A DNA stretch of 64,000 nt, taken from Opitutia bacterium Tous-C1TDCM (GTDB lineage: Bacteria > Verrucomicrobiota > Verrucomicrobiia > Opitutales > Opitutaceae). The position numbers were made by a program, and so were the translations under genes. Of this stretch, positions 27,534 through 37,667 are shown piece after piece (position 1 is the stretch's first letter; the number at the start of each line of letters is the position of its first letter). The DNA lies in assembly GCA_002288455.1 (NCBI GenBank), contig NEUS01000003.1, forward strand, positions 1 through 64,000. The letters run 5' to 3'. The notes below the pieces were generated by a model. It saw only the letters and a program-made list of their open reading frames with translations, had not been told where the DNA came from and did no database searches.

Positions 27534-27621
27534 AAAATTGGGAAAACGGAAAATTGGAAAATCGGGAAATTGGAAAAGCGGGAAACGGGGAAAGCGGAAA
27601 ATTGGGAAACGGGAAACGGCG
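27534..27621. repeat. Octad array R6: 10 consecutive RAAANNGG units
   Basis: AAAATTGG GAAAACGG AAAATTGG AAAATCGG GAAATTGG AAAAGCGG GAAACGGG GAAAGCGG AAAATTGG GAAACGGG (27534-27613). Confidence 0.93.
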
Positions 27622-27622
27622 G

Positions 27623-28531
27623 TCAGAGCGCGAGGATGCGGTCGAGTTTGCCGGAGATTTCGGCGAGGTACTGTTCGTCGGTGAGGTTGGGGGAACGGTA
27701 TTGTTCGGTGATCATCCAGCCGGCGTACTTCTGGCGGTCGAGGGCGGCCATGACGGCGGGCCAATCGCTGTCGCCGGTCATGAGGTCGGATTGGAAACCG
27801 GCGCGCGCGCCTTTTTCGCCGGCGAGTTTGCGGCTGAATTCCTTCACGTGGACGGCGGCGATGCGGGAGCCGAGGACGTCGATCCAATGCTGGGGCCAGC
27901 CGGTGTTGACGATGTTGCCGACGTCGAAATGCCAGCGGACGAACGGGGACTTGAACTGGTCGACGTAGGCGGCGGCCTCGAGGGGGCTGAGGAGGAAACT
28001 GTTCCAGACGTTTTCGATCGCGATGGCGACGCCGAGTTCTTCGGCGAGGGGCACGGCCTTGCGGATTTCGGCGACCGAGCGGGCGTAGGCGTCGGGGTAG
28101 GAGATGTCCTTGTTGACGACACCCGGGACGAGGAGAACGGATTTGGCACCGTAAGCTTTGGCGTCGCGGAGACCGTGGAGCAGGCCATCGAGGCCGATCT
28201 GGCGTTCGGAGATGCTGGGGTGGGAGAGGGGCTTCGCCCAATGCGTGCTGATGACGACGCTCGGGATTTCGAGCCCGTGGGCATCGCGGGCGGCGAGGAC
28301 CTCGGTCTGGTTCATCGCGCTCATGACCTCGACGCCGTGGAAACCGGCGGCGCGGAGCAGTTTGAACTTTCCGTCGACGCTCAAGTTTTTCGCCGTGGGG
28401 CTGTTGAGCGTGGAGTACATGAAGCCCTTCTTCAGTTTGCGGCCCGGGGCGGCGCCGTCGGCGGCGCGGAGGGACACGGCGCCGGCGGCGGCGAGGAGGG
28501 CGGAAGAATGGAGAAACGTGCGGCGGTGCAT
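27623..28531 (-). CDS. Sugar phosphate isomerase/epimerase (xylose isomerase-like TIM barrel)
   Basis: MHRRTFLHSSALLAAAGAVSL leader; LLRAAGFHGVEVMS, VAIAIENVWNSFLLSP, WHFDVGNIVNTGWP. Confidence 0.9.
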   Translation of the reverse strand: MHRRTFLHSSALLAAAGAVSLRAADGAAPGRKLKKGFMYSTLNSPTAKNLSVDGKFKLLRAAGFHGVEVMSAMNQTEVLAARDAHGLEIPSVVISTHWAKPLSHPSISERQIGLDGLLHGLRDAKAYGAKSVLLVPGVVNKDISYPDAYARSVAEIRKAVPLAEELGVAIAIENVWNSFLLSPLEAAAYVDQFKSPFVRWHFDVGNIVNTGWPQHWIDVLGSRIAAVHVKEFSRKLAGEKGARAGFQSDLMTGDSDWPAVMAALDRQKYAGWMITEQYRSPNLTDEQYLAEISGKLDRILAL

Positions 28532-28536
28532 GGGGC

Positions 28537-29931
28537 TCAGAGTTCCTTGATCGCGAGATCCTTGAAGTGCACCGGGTCGGTGTGGCCGGCGAGACCGAAG
28601 AAACCGCGGGTCCGGTCTTTGCCCGGATGCGTTTTCTTGTCCATCACGGTGGCGAGGTCGACCTGGCTGAGGTCGGTGTCGAGGATGACGGTGCCGTTGA
28701 GTTCGACCTTGATCGTCGAGCCCTTGACGGTGACTTCCTCGAAATTCCATTCGCCGATCGGGCGTTGGTAACCGGGGAGGGCGGCGACCATGCCGTAGAC
28801 CGAGCCGTGTTGTTGGCGCGGATCCAGTTTCTTGTCCGGCTGTTTGCGGGCACCGTAGTAGTTTTCGTCGATGACCTGGAGTTCGGTCATGCCGTCGTAG
28901 GCGGCGTTGCCCTTGCCGGGGTAGCGGATGGCGAGGCCGTTGTTGCCGCCGGGGGGCAGCTTGAATTGGACGCGGGCCTGGAAGTCGCCGAGTTCCTTGT
29001 TCCAATACGGGGTGCCGCCGCGGCCGGCGCGCCAGACGAGGGTGCCGTCCTTGATGTCCATGACATCGGCGGGCGTTTTGACCGGGGCCTTTTCCTCGAT
29101 GACCCAACCGGCGAGGGATTTGCCGTCGAAGATGGATTTGAAGCCGGTCTGGCCGCGGTCGGCGAGCCAGCGGTTGGCTTCTTCGGAGCCGAGTTCGCGG
29201 AGGTTGAGGTTGCGCCAATGCGTGGCGCCGCCGTGGGTCTGGAGCTGGATGGGGCCGCGGGCCGGCACGGGGCGGCGCTCGGCGGGCTTCAGCTTCTTGT
29301 CGTTCTTGTCGTAGTAGTTTTCGAGGATGACGTGGTCGACGACGGCCTTGTGGTTGAGCCAGACGCTGACGCGGCTGCCGACCATCACGACGCGGAGGTG
29401 ATTCCATTCGCCGACGGGTTTGTCGGCCTTGACGAGGGGATCGCGGCCGGGCGTGCCCTTGGTGTTGTTCCAGAGACCGCCGGAGCCCTTGGCGTAGCCG
29501 ATGTCCTTGGTATCGGGAATCGCGGTGTCCCAGATCTGGACCTGCGGCACGCCGCGCAGGTAGACGCCGGAGTCGGCGCCTTTGGCGATCTTGTATTCCA
29601 GCTGCAGCTCGAAATCGCCGTAGTCCTTTTCGGTGGTGGCGTAGCCGCCGAGACCGTCGTTGACGAGCACGCCGCCTTCGGCGCGCCAATGCGGTTGGCC
29701 GTCCTTCAATTCGGTGAGACTGGCGGTCCACTTGGCGACAAGCGCGGCGCGTTCGGCCGCGGGCAACTCGAGCAGCTTGCGGTGATCGTAAGTGGTGCCG
29801 CCGCGCCAGCCGGAGAGATCGCGGCCGTTGAAGAGCGAAGTGAAACCGGCGGGCGGCTGGGCGGCGCGGGCCGCGAGCGCGAGCAGGGAGACGGTTCCGA
29901 GGACAAGCAGGCGGGAGATCAGACAGGGCAT
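28537..29931 (-). CDS. Two-domain DUF1080 / 3-keto-disaccharide hydrolase family protein, secreted
   Basis: GFTSLFNGRDLSGWRGG... and second GFKSIFDGKSLAGWVIEE... Confidence 0.9.
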   Translation of the reverse strand: MPCLISRLLVLGTVSLLALAARAAQPPAGFTSLFNGRDLSGWRGGTTYDHRKLLELPAAERAALVAKWTASLTELKDGQPHWRAEGGVLVNDGLGGYATTEKDYGDFELQLEYKIAKGADSGVYLRGVPQVQIWDTAIPDTKDIGYAKGSGGLWNNTKGTPGRDPLVKADKPVGEWNHLRVVMVGSRVSVWLNHKAVVDHVILENYYDKNDKKLKPAERRPVPARGPIQLQTHGGATHWRNLNLRELGSEEANRWLADRGQTGFKSIFDGKSLAGWVIEEKAPVKTPADVMDIKDGTLVWRAGRGGTPYWNKELGDFQARVQFKLPPGGNNGLAIRYPGKGNAAYDGMTELQVIDENYYGARKQPDKKLDPRQQHGSVYGMVAALPGYQRPIGEWNFEEVTVKGSTIKVELNGTVILDTDLSQVDLATVMDKKTHPGKDRTRGFFGLAGHTDPVHFKDLAIKEL

Positions 29932-30092
29932 AGAAGAAGAGGATCCGGGGCGGGACCGCGGGGAACGGCCGGGGTCGCAAGTGACTAGGCGGTTACCTGG
30001 GCACCGCAAACCGAAACTCGGTCCGCGTTCCGAAAACGTCGCGGCCTTTCCGACTCGGCAGTTGGAGTTGGGGCACGGCTTGCCCGCGCCCG

Positions 30093-30158
30093 AGGAGGCG
30101 AGAGGAGGCCCGAGGGGCGCACGAGGCGTCCGTGGGCGCGCACGAGGCGCGCCCCTGC
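30093..30158. repeat. GGGCGC(G)CACGAGGCG repeat element E1
   Basis: Contains GGGCGCGCACGAGGCGCGCCCCTGC (30134-30158), identical to 38678-38702. Confidence 0.8.
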
Positions 30159-30239
30159 GGGACAACGTCGCGGCCGCGGCGCAGTCCGGGCTTCCCATCG
30201 CGCCGACGACCCGCAAGTTCTCCGTTTCCCCTCTCCGTC

Positions 30240-33200
30240 ATGCTTTCCCTCCGTTTGCTCCCGGTCCTGTCGTCCCTGCTGGCTGCGTGGCTCGTGGCCG
30301 TCGCGCCTCTCGCGCGCGCCGCCGAATCCGCGACGCCCTTCGAACTGCGCGCGGGCGACCGCGTCGTGTTCCTCGGCGACACCGTCGTCGAGCGCGAGCA
30401 GCAGCAGGGCTGGATCGAGCTGATGTTGACGGCGCGGTTCCCGGACCGGGCGGTGACGTTCCGCAACCTCGGCTGGAGCGCGGACACGCCGGCGGGCGAT
30501 TCGCGTTTCGGCCTCAGCCTGCTGCAGGCGGGCCGCGAGCCGGCCGACGAAGGCTGGCAGAATCTCGTGAAGCAGCTCGAGGAAACGAAACCGACGGTGG
30601 CGTTTCTCGGCTACGGCATGGCGAGTTCGTTCGACGGCGAGGCCGGCTTGGCGAAGTTCAAGGCGGACTACGGCCGCCTGCTCGACACCCTGAACCGCGT
30701 GTCGCCCGGCGTGCGGCTCGTGCTGCTGACGCCGTTGCCGCAGGAGTCGCCCGGGGCGCCGTGGCCGGCCGCGGGCGCGCGCAACACCGAGATCGCGGCG
30801 TATGCGCGGACCGTGACGGAACTCGCGGCCGAGCGCCGCGCAACGGCGGTGCCGCTCTTCGAATTGCTGAAGGCGCGGTCGTCCGCGGCCGGCGCCGCCC
30901 CGCTCACGGCCAACGGCATCCACCCGACGCCGGCGGGCTACCGCGCGATCGCGGAGACGTTGGAGGATTCCCTGTTCGGGGCGGGCAAACCGGGCCCGTG
31001 GCGCACGAGCACGCAGACCGAAGCGCTGCGCCGCGCGATCGTGCAGAAGAACGAGTGGTACTTCCACCGGTCGCGTCCGGCCAACATGGCCTACATTTTC
31101 GGTTTCCGGAAACGCGAACAGGGAAAGAACGCGACCGAGGTACTGCAATTCGACGAAGCCATTGTCCGCGAGGAGCAGCGCATCGCGCAGTTGCGCGGCC
31201 TGCAGTTGGTCAACGTGCCCGAGATCCCGCGCCGGGTCGGCAACGTGGCGGCGAAGTTCACGCCGCAGCCGCATCCGCAATTTGAAGTGGCCGAAGGCTT
31301 CGAGGTCACGCTGTGGGCCGAAAACCCGATGTTGAACAAGCCGATCCAGATGAACTTCGACGCCCGCGGCCGCCTCTGGGTCGTGAGTTCGGAGCTGTAT
31401 CCGCAGATCGAGCCCGGCCAGGCGGCGACGGACAAAATCATCGTCCTCGAGGACACGACCGGCGCGGGCCGGGCGGACAAGGCGACGGTGTTTGCCGACG
31501 GCCTGCTGATTCCCACCGGTATCGAGGTCGGCGACAGCGGCGCGTATGTGGCGCAGAGCACGGAGCTCATCCATTTCAAGGATACGGACGGCGACGGAAA
31601 ATCCGACGTGCGCACGACGGTGCTGAGCGGTTTCGGCACCGAGGACACGCACCACAATCTGCACACGTTGCGCTGGGGGCCGGACGGCCGGCTGAATTTC
31701 AACCAGTCCGTGTACACGCGCACCGACACCGAGACGCCGCACGGCGTGGTCCGGCTCAAGGCCGGCGGTATCTTCCGCTTCGACCCGCGCGACCAGCGGA
31801 TGGAAATTCTCTTCCGCGGCCTGATCAACGGCTGGGGCCACCAGTTCGACGACTACGGCCAATCGTTCATGACCGACGGCGCCGGCTTCCAGGGCATCAA
31901 CTGGGGCGTCCTCGGCGCGACCTTCCGCACGCTCGCGCCGGCGCGGCGCCAGCTCGAGAGCGTGAGCCCGGGCACGTATCCGAAATTCTGCGGTTTGGAG
32001 ATCGTGCGCAGCCCGCTGTTTCCCGCCGATTGGCAGGGCGACATGGTGACGGCGGATTTCCGCGCGCACCGCATCGTGCGTTTCAAGATTTCCGAACAGG
32101 GCTCGGGTTACGTAACGAAGGAAATGCCGGACATCATCCGGACGACGGCGTCGACTTTCCGTCCGATCGACCTGCGCATGGGGCCGGACGGCGCGCTGTA
32201 CATCGCGGACTGGAGCAACCCGATCATCCAGCACGGCGAAGTCGATTTCCGCGATCCGCGCCGCGACAAGGCCCACGGCCGCATCTGGCGCATTGCGCCC
32301 GTCGGCCGCAAAGCGGCGCCGCGGACCGATCTCGCGGCGCGGACCACCGCCGCGCTCCTGCAGGGCGTGCTCTCGCCCGAGGGTTACGTGGCGGAGCAGT
32401 CCCGCCGCCTGCTGACCGAGCGCGGGGCGGCGGCCGTGCGGCCGGAGCTCGACCGTTGGTTCGCGGCGCTGCCGCGCACGGACGAGCGCGCCCGGCTCAA
32501 CGCGCTGTGGCTGTATCAGACTTTCAATGTCGTGCCGGACGGCTTGGTCGGCGAATTGCTTGCGGCCAATGATGCGCGGGTGCGGGCCGCGGCGGTGCGG
32601 GCGATCGCGCCGGCGGACGCGGCCGCGGCGTTGGAACGGCTGGTGGCCGATCCGCACCCGCGGGTCCGGCTCGAGGCCGTACGCGCGCTCGGGCGTCTGG
32701 GCACGGCGCGGGCGGCGGAACTCGCATTGGGTGTTTTGGAACGGCCGATGGATACCTACCTCGATTACGCGGTGTGGCTGACGATCAACGAACTCGCCGA
32801 TCCGTGGATCGCGGCGGTGAAGTCGGGCGCGTGGAAAACCGAAGGTCGCGAGAAGCAGCTCGAGTTTGCCCTGAAGGCGGTCGAGCCGGCGCGGGCCAGC
32901 GAGGTGCTCGGGCAATTGTTGGCGACGCGCGGCCTGGCCCGCGACGGCTCCGGCCCCTGGATCGAATTAATCGGGGCGGCCGGCGGACCGCCGGAACTGC
33001 GGCTCCTGCTGGATGCGGCGTTGAAGGGTGGACTCGCGGATCCGGCGATCGGCCGCGCGCTGGGGGCGCTGGCGGCGGCAGCGCGGTTGCGCGCGACGCG
33101 CCCGGCCGGCGATCTCGCCGGCATCGCGCCGTGGCTGCGGGCGACGGACGCCAAGGTGCAGGCCGCGGCGCTGGGTCTCGCCGGGGCGTGGAAACTCGGC

Positions 33201-34538
33201 GCGGTGCGCCCGGCGTTGCTGGAAATTGCGGGCGCGGCGGAGACGACCGCGGCGGCGCGGACCGCGGCCTTCGCGGCGCTGCGCGACCTCGGCGGGGCGC
33301 CGACGATCGCGGCGCTGAAGAAACTGGCGCGCGAAGCGACGCTGCCGGTGGTGCGGCGCGAGGCTGTGGTCGTGCTGGCCGCGTTGGAACTGCCGACCGC
33401 GGCGCCCGAAATCATCGCGGTGCTGCAGGCGACGGCGGACGAAGCCGCCGCCCAGGCGCTGTGGCGCGCGTTGCTCAGCGTGCGCGGCGTGAGCGCGCGG
33501 CTCGCGGCCGATCTGCCGGCGGCCGGCTTGCCGAAGAGCGTGGCCCAGGCGGGCCTGCGCCCGGCCCGCGAAGGCACGCAGCACCAGGCCCTCGTGCCGG
33601 TGCTCGTGAAACTGGCGGGGCTGACGTTGTCGGATACGCAGCTGACGCCGGCCGAATTGCAGCAGTTGGCCCGCGACGCTTTGGCGCAGGGCGACGCGGC
33701 GCGCGGCGAACGCATTTACCGGCGCACCGAATTGGCCTGCGTGGCCTGCCACGCCATCGGCGGCGCCGGCGGCAAGCTCGGGCCCGATCTCACCAGCATC
33801 GGCGCGAGCGCGCCGGCGGACTACCTCGTGGAGGCGCTGCTCTACCCCAACGCCAAGATCAAGGAAGGCTACCACTCCGTGATGATCGCGACCAAGGACG
33901 GCCGCGAACTCAACGGCATGATCGTGCGCGAGACCGGCACCGAGGTCCTGCTGCGCGATGCGGCCAACCAGGAAATTTCCATTCCCGCCGCGTCGATCGC
34001 GCGGCGCACGAGCGTGGGTTCGCTGATGCCCGCCGGTTTGCTCGACGGCCTCGTGCCCGAGGAGCGCGCCGATCTCTTCAAGTTCCTCGCCCAACTCGGC
34101 AAGCCGGGCGACTACGATGCCGGCAAGGGCGGCGTCGCCCGCGGCTGGAAGCTCTACCTCGTCGTCAGCGCCAACCAGCACCTCGGCGTCGAGCGCGTGA
34201 TCCAGGGCGACCCGACGCTCGCCTCGTGGGTCCCGGTTTTCTCCCTCGTGAACGGCAACCTGTCCCGCGACCTGATCGAGGCGGCCTATCCCAACCGCGG
34301 CAACAGCCGCGGACTGTTCGCCGCCACCCAGTTCGAGGCCGCAAAGGCCGGCGAGGCCGCCTTCCGGCTTTCCGGCCAAGTCCTGGCCGCGTGGATCAAC
34401 GGCGAGAAGGTCCGCCCGGGCCCGGAGTTCGCCGCGAAGGTCCGCGCCGGCACCAACACCGTCGTGCTGCAATTGCCCGCGGAGCCGCTGCCGGCAGCGG
34501 TGCGGCTGGGCGGCGACGTCGCGTTCGCGCTGCCTTGA
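30240..34538 (+). CDS. SGNH/GDSL-like hydrolase fused to PVC-type dehydrogenase propeller, HEAT-like repeats and CxxCH heme domain
   Basis: RAGDRVVFLGDTVVEREQQQGWIELM; EVTLWAENPMLNKPIQMNFDARGRLWV; HEAT-like Ala-rich repeats; LACVACHAIGGAGGKLGPDLTSIG. Confidence 0.88.
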   Translation: MLSLRLLPVLSSLLAAWLVAVAPLARAAESATPFELRAGDRVVFLGDTVVEREQQQGWIELMLTARFPDRAVTFRNLGWSADTPAGDSRFGLSLLQAGREPADEGWQNLVKQLEETKPTVAFLGYGMASSFDGEAGLAKFKADYGRLLDTLNRVSPGVRLVLLTPLPQESPGAPWPAAGARNTEIAAYARTVTELAAERRATAVPLFELLKARSSAAGAAPLTANGIHPTPAGYRAIAETLEDSLFGAGKPGPWRTSTQTEALRRAIVQKNEWYFHRSRPANMAYIFGFRKREQGKNATEVLQFDEAIVREEQRIAQLRGLQLVNVPEIPRRVGNVAAKFTPQPHPQFEVAEGFEVTLWAENPMLNKPIQMNFDARGRLWVVSSELYPQIEPGQAATDKIIVLEDTTGAGRADKATVFADGLLIPTGIEVGDSGAYVAQSTELIHFKDTDGDGKSDVRTTVLSGFGTEDTHHNLHTLRWGPDGRLNFNQSVYTRTDTETPHGVVRLKAGGIFRFDPRDQRMEILFRGLINGWGHQFDDYGQSFMTDGAGFQGINWGVLGATFRTLAPARRQLESVSPGTYPKFCGLEIVRSPLFPADWQGDMVTADFRAHRIVRFKISEQGSGYVTKEMPDIIRTTASTFRPIDLRMGPDGALYIADWSNPIIQHGEVDFRDPRRDKAHGRIWRIAPVGRKAAPRTDLAARTTAALLQGVLSPEGYVAEQSRRLLTERGAAAVRPELDRWFAALPRTDERARLNALWLYQTFNVVPDGLVGELLAANDARVRAAAVRAIAPADAAAALERLVADPHPRVRLEAVRALGRLGTARAAELALGVLERPMDTYLDYAVWLTINELADPWIAAVKSGAWKTEGREKQLEFALKAVEPARASEVLGQLLATRGLARDGSGPWIELIGAAGGPPELRLLLDAALKGGLADPAIGRALGALAAAARLRATRPAGDLAGIAPWLRATDAKVQAAALGLAGAWKLGAVRPALLEIAGAAETTAAARTAAFAALRDLGGAPTIAALKKLAREATLPVVRREAVVVLAALELPTAAPEIIAVLQATADEAAAQALWRALLSVRGVSARLAADLPAAGLPKSVAQAGLRPAREGTQHQALVPVLVKLAGLTLSDTQLTPAELQQLARDALAQGDAARGERIYRRTELACVACHAIGGAGGKLGPDLTSIGASAPADYLVEALLYPNAKIKEGYHSVMIATKDGRELNGMIVRETGTEVLLRDAANQEISIPAASIARRTSVGSLMPAGLLDGLVPEERADLFKFLAQLGKPGDYDAGKGGVARGWKLYLVVSANQHLGVERVIQGDPTLASWVPVFSLVNGNLSRDLIEAAYPNRGNSRGLFAATQFEAAKAGEAAFRLSGQVLAAWINGEKVRPGPEFAAKVRAGTNTVVLQLPAEPLPAAVRLGGDVAFALP

Positions 34539-34593
34539 GCGCCGCGGCCGCGGCGGAGTTGACGGGTAACCGGGGAGTTACCACGTTGCCGCC

Positions 34594-37500
34594 ATGGCTT
34601 TCAAGACGGCTCTCATCGCGGCGGGGTGCGGACTGGCGGCGGTCGCGCTTGCGGCGGAAAAAAAGGTCGAGCACCTCAATTCCTACACCAAGGCGTACGG
34701 GGAATCGAAGGGGGCGCTCGCCGTGGATCCGGCGAAGGATCTGCCGAGCTACGCCCCCGTCGAGGCCAAGGACGCCGTCGGCACCTGGCAGGTGAAGCGC
34801 GGCTTCAAGCTGGAGTTGGCCGCGCACGAGCCGCAGGTGCGCGACCCGATCGCGATCAGCTTCGACGAAAACGGCCGCATGTTCGTCTGCGAGATGGTCG
34901 ATTATTCCGAGGAACGGGACCACCAGCCGCATCTCGGCCGCATCTCCGTGCTCGAGGACCGGGACGGCGACGGCCGTTACGAAACCAGCAAGGTGTTTGC
35001 CGACAATCTGCCTTGGCCGACGGGTTTGATCTGGGCCAACGGCGGGCTTTTCGTCGGCGCGACGCCCGATATCTGGCGCCTTGAAGATCGGGACGGCGAC
35101 GGCGTCGCTGAGTTCCGCGAGGTCGTGTTCACCGGCTTCGGCAGCGGCCTCGCGCGGCTCAACGTGCAGGCCATGCTCAACAGTTTCGCGTGGGGGCAGG
35201 ACAACCGTATCCACGTGCAGAGCTCCGTCGGCAACCGCGGCAAGATCCGTTCGCCGAAACGGCCGGACTTGCCGGAAGCGGAATTGGCGGCGCGGGATTT
35301 CTGGTTCGACCCGAAGACCTACGAGTTCGGCTTCGAGGCCGGCGGCGCGCAGTACGGCATGAGTTTCGACGACTGGGGACGGAAGTTCGGCTGCTCCAAT
35401 TCCGACCATCTGCAATATTGGCTCTTCGACGACCGTTACGCCGGGCGCAACCCGTACTTCAATCTGCCCGGCCCGCGCCAGAGCATCGCGGCGGACGGCG
35501 GCGCGGCGGAGGTTTTCCGGATCAGCCCCGATGAACCCTGGCGGATTATCCGCACGCGGTGGCGCATCGGCGGCGTGGTCAAGGGTGTGGTCGAGGGTGG
35601 CGGGCGCGTGAGCGGGTATTTCACCGGCGCGACCGGAACGACGATTTTCCGCGGCGACGCCTACGGGCCGGAGTTCGTGAACAACTCCTTCACTGGCGAC
35701 GCCGGCGGCCAACTTGTGCACCGCAAGCAGATCGCGGCCGACGGCGTCTCCCTCGTGGGCCGGCGGCCCGCGGACGAGCAAGGCGTGGAATTCGCGGCCA
35801 GTCGCGACACCTGGGTCCGGGTCGTCAATTTTGCCAACGCGCCCGACGGCACGCTGCACGTGTGCGACATGTACCGCGAAGTGATCGAGCACCCGTGGAG
35901 CATCCCGGAGGAAATCAAAAAGCATCTCGACCTGAACCATGGCCGGGACCGCGGCCGCATCTACCGCGTCGTGCCCGATCAGCCGGGTTGGACGCGCCGG
36001 AACCAAGTGGCGCTGGGCCGCGCGACGACGGCGGAATTGGTCGCGACGCTCGAGCATCCGAACGGATGGCACCGGGACACGGCGTCGCGTTTGCTTTATG
36101 AACGCCAGGATCCGGCGGCGCCGGCGTTGCTCGCGAAATTGATCGCGGCGACGAAGTCGCCCGTGGCGCGCCACCAGGCCCTCGGCGTGCTCGACGGCCA
36201 GCGCGCGCTCGACGAAGCGGCGGTGCTGACGGCGCTGCGCGATGCGCACCCGCGGGTGCGTGAACGCGGCATCGTGCTGGCGGAGAAATTGCTCGCGCAG
36301 GGCAAGACTTCGGCGCGGCTGCACGAAGCGCTGGCCGCGTTGGCCGGCGATGCGGAAGCGCGGATCCGTTTCCAGTTGGCGTTTTCATTGCCCGCGGGCC
36401 TGAGCGCCAAGGACGGCACCGGCCCGGCGCCGCTGGCCGCCGCGCTGGTGCGACTCGCGTTGCGCGATGCCGGCGACACCTGGATCGCGGCGGCCTTACT
36501 CTCGGCGCCGCCCGCGGTGCTGAACACCGTGATTTTCCCCGCGCTGACGCGCGATCCCGCGGTCGGTGCGAAGTCGGCCGACTTTGTGGCGAAGCTCATC
36601 GAGACGGCGGCGGCCAGCCAGCGCGGCGAAGCGCTGCGGCCGCTCTTCGATCTCGTGGGCCGCGCCGGCGCGAGCCCGCTGTGGCTGCGCGCGCTGGGCG
36701 AAGGCCTGCGTCGGTCCGGTGGGTCCGTGGAACAGGCGGACCGCGAGGGCAAACTGGCCGCGGTTTTCGCGCGGGCCGCGACGACGGCGGCCGATGGCGC
36801 CGCTCCGGCGGCGGCGCGGCTGGCGGCGATCGAAGTGCTGGCGTCGGCGCCGTTTGCGCAGGGCCGGCCGGCGTTGGTGGCGGCGCTCGCTGCCGGCCAA
36901 GCGGCCGAGGTCCAACTCGCGGCGCTGCGCGTGCTCGCGACCGCGGCGCGGCCCGAAGTGACGCAGGCGTTGCTTGCGGCGTGGCCCGGTCTCGGCGAGA
37001 GCGGCCGGACGGCGGCGCTGGCGGCGATGCTGGCGCGCGAAGACCGGACGACGGCGCTTTTGCAGGCGGTGCAGGCTGGCAAGGTGGCGCCGGCGTTGTT
37101 CAGTGCGGCGCAGGTGCAGGCCTTGGTCCGGCACCGGACGCCGGCGATTGCGGCGCTCGCCAAGCAAGCGCTCGCAAGCGTGATCCCGCCCTCGCGCGAG
37201 GAAGTGGCGGCGAAATTCAAGGCCGCCGCAACTGCGACCGGGGATGCGGCGCGCGGCCGGGCGCAGTACCAGGCGCGTTGCCTGATTTGCCACAAAGCGG
37301 AAGGGGCCGGCATGGAACTCGGGCCCGATTTGATTTCGGTGAAGACGCGCGGCCGGGACGGTTTGCTGACGGCGATTCTCGAGCCGCACAAAGAGGTCGC
37401 GCCGCAGTACGTCGCGTACGATGTGTCGACGAAGGATGGCCAATCCTACACCGGCATGATCGCCCGCGACGATGCGACGAGCCTGACCCTGAAGATCATG

Positions 37501-37644
37501 GGCGGGGCGGAAATCGCGATCCCGCGGGCCAACGTCAAAGGCAGCCAATCCGCCGGGAAGAGCCTGATGCCCGAAGGGCTCGAAGCCGGCATGTCCGTGC
37601 AGGACATGGCCGACCTGCTGACCTTCATCGAGGAATTGAAGTAA
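34594..37644 (+). CDS. PVC-type dehydrogenase/HEAT-like/CxxCH heme protein
   Basis: FKLELAAHEPQVRDPIAISFDENGRMFVCEM...; CLICHKAEGAGMELGPDL. Confidence 0.9.
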   Translation: MAFKTALIAAGCGLAAVALAAEKKVEHLNSYTKAYGESKGALAVDPAKDLPSYAPVEAKDAVGTWQVKRGFKLELAAHEPQVRDPIAISFDENGRMFVCEMVDYSEERDHQPHLGRISVLEDRDGDGRYETSKVFADNLPWPTGLIWANGGLFVGATPDIWRLEDRDGDGVAEFREVVFTGFGSGLARLNVQAMLNSFAWGQDNRIHVQSSVGNRGKIRSPKRPDLPEAELAARDFWFDPKTYEFGFEAGGAQYGMSFDDWGRKFGCSNSDHLQYWLFDDRYAGRNPYFNLPGPRQSIAADGGAAEVFRISPDEPWRIIRTRWRIGGVVKGVVEGGGRVSGYFTGATGTTIFRGDAYGPEFVNNSFTGDAGGQLVHRKQIAADGVSLVGRRPADEQGVEFAASRDTWVRVVNFANAPDGTLHVCDMYREVIEHPWSIPEEIKKHLDLNHGRDRGRIYRVVPDQPGWTRRNQVALGRATTAELVATLEHPNGWHRDTASRLLYERQDPAAPALLAKLIAATKSPVARHQALGVLDGQRALDEAAVLTALRDAHPRVRERGIVLAEKLLAQGKTSARLHEALAALAGDAEARIRFQLAFSLPAGLSAKDGTGPAPLAAALVRLALRDAGDTWIAAALLSAPPAVLNTVIFPALTRDPAVGAKSADFVAKLIETAAASQRGEALRPLFDLVGRAGASPLWLRALGEGLRRSGGSVEQADREGKLAAVFARAATTAADGAAPAAARLAAIEVLASAPFAQGRPALVAALAAGQAAEVQLAALRVLATAARPEVTQALLAAWPGLGESGRTAALAAMLAREDRTTALLQAVQAGKVAPALFSAAQVQALVRHRTPAIAALAKQALASVIPPSREEVAAKFKAAATATGDAARGRAQYQARCLICHKAEGAGMELGPDLISVKTRGRDGLLTAILEPHKEVAPQYVAYDVSTKDGQSYTGMIARDDATSLTLKIMGGAEIAIPRANVKGSQSAGKSLMPEGLEAGMSVQDMADLLTFIEELK

Positions 37645-37667
37645 GCCGGAAACGCGGCGGGGCGGGG

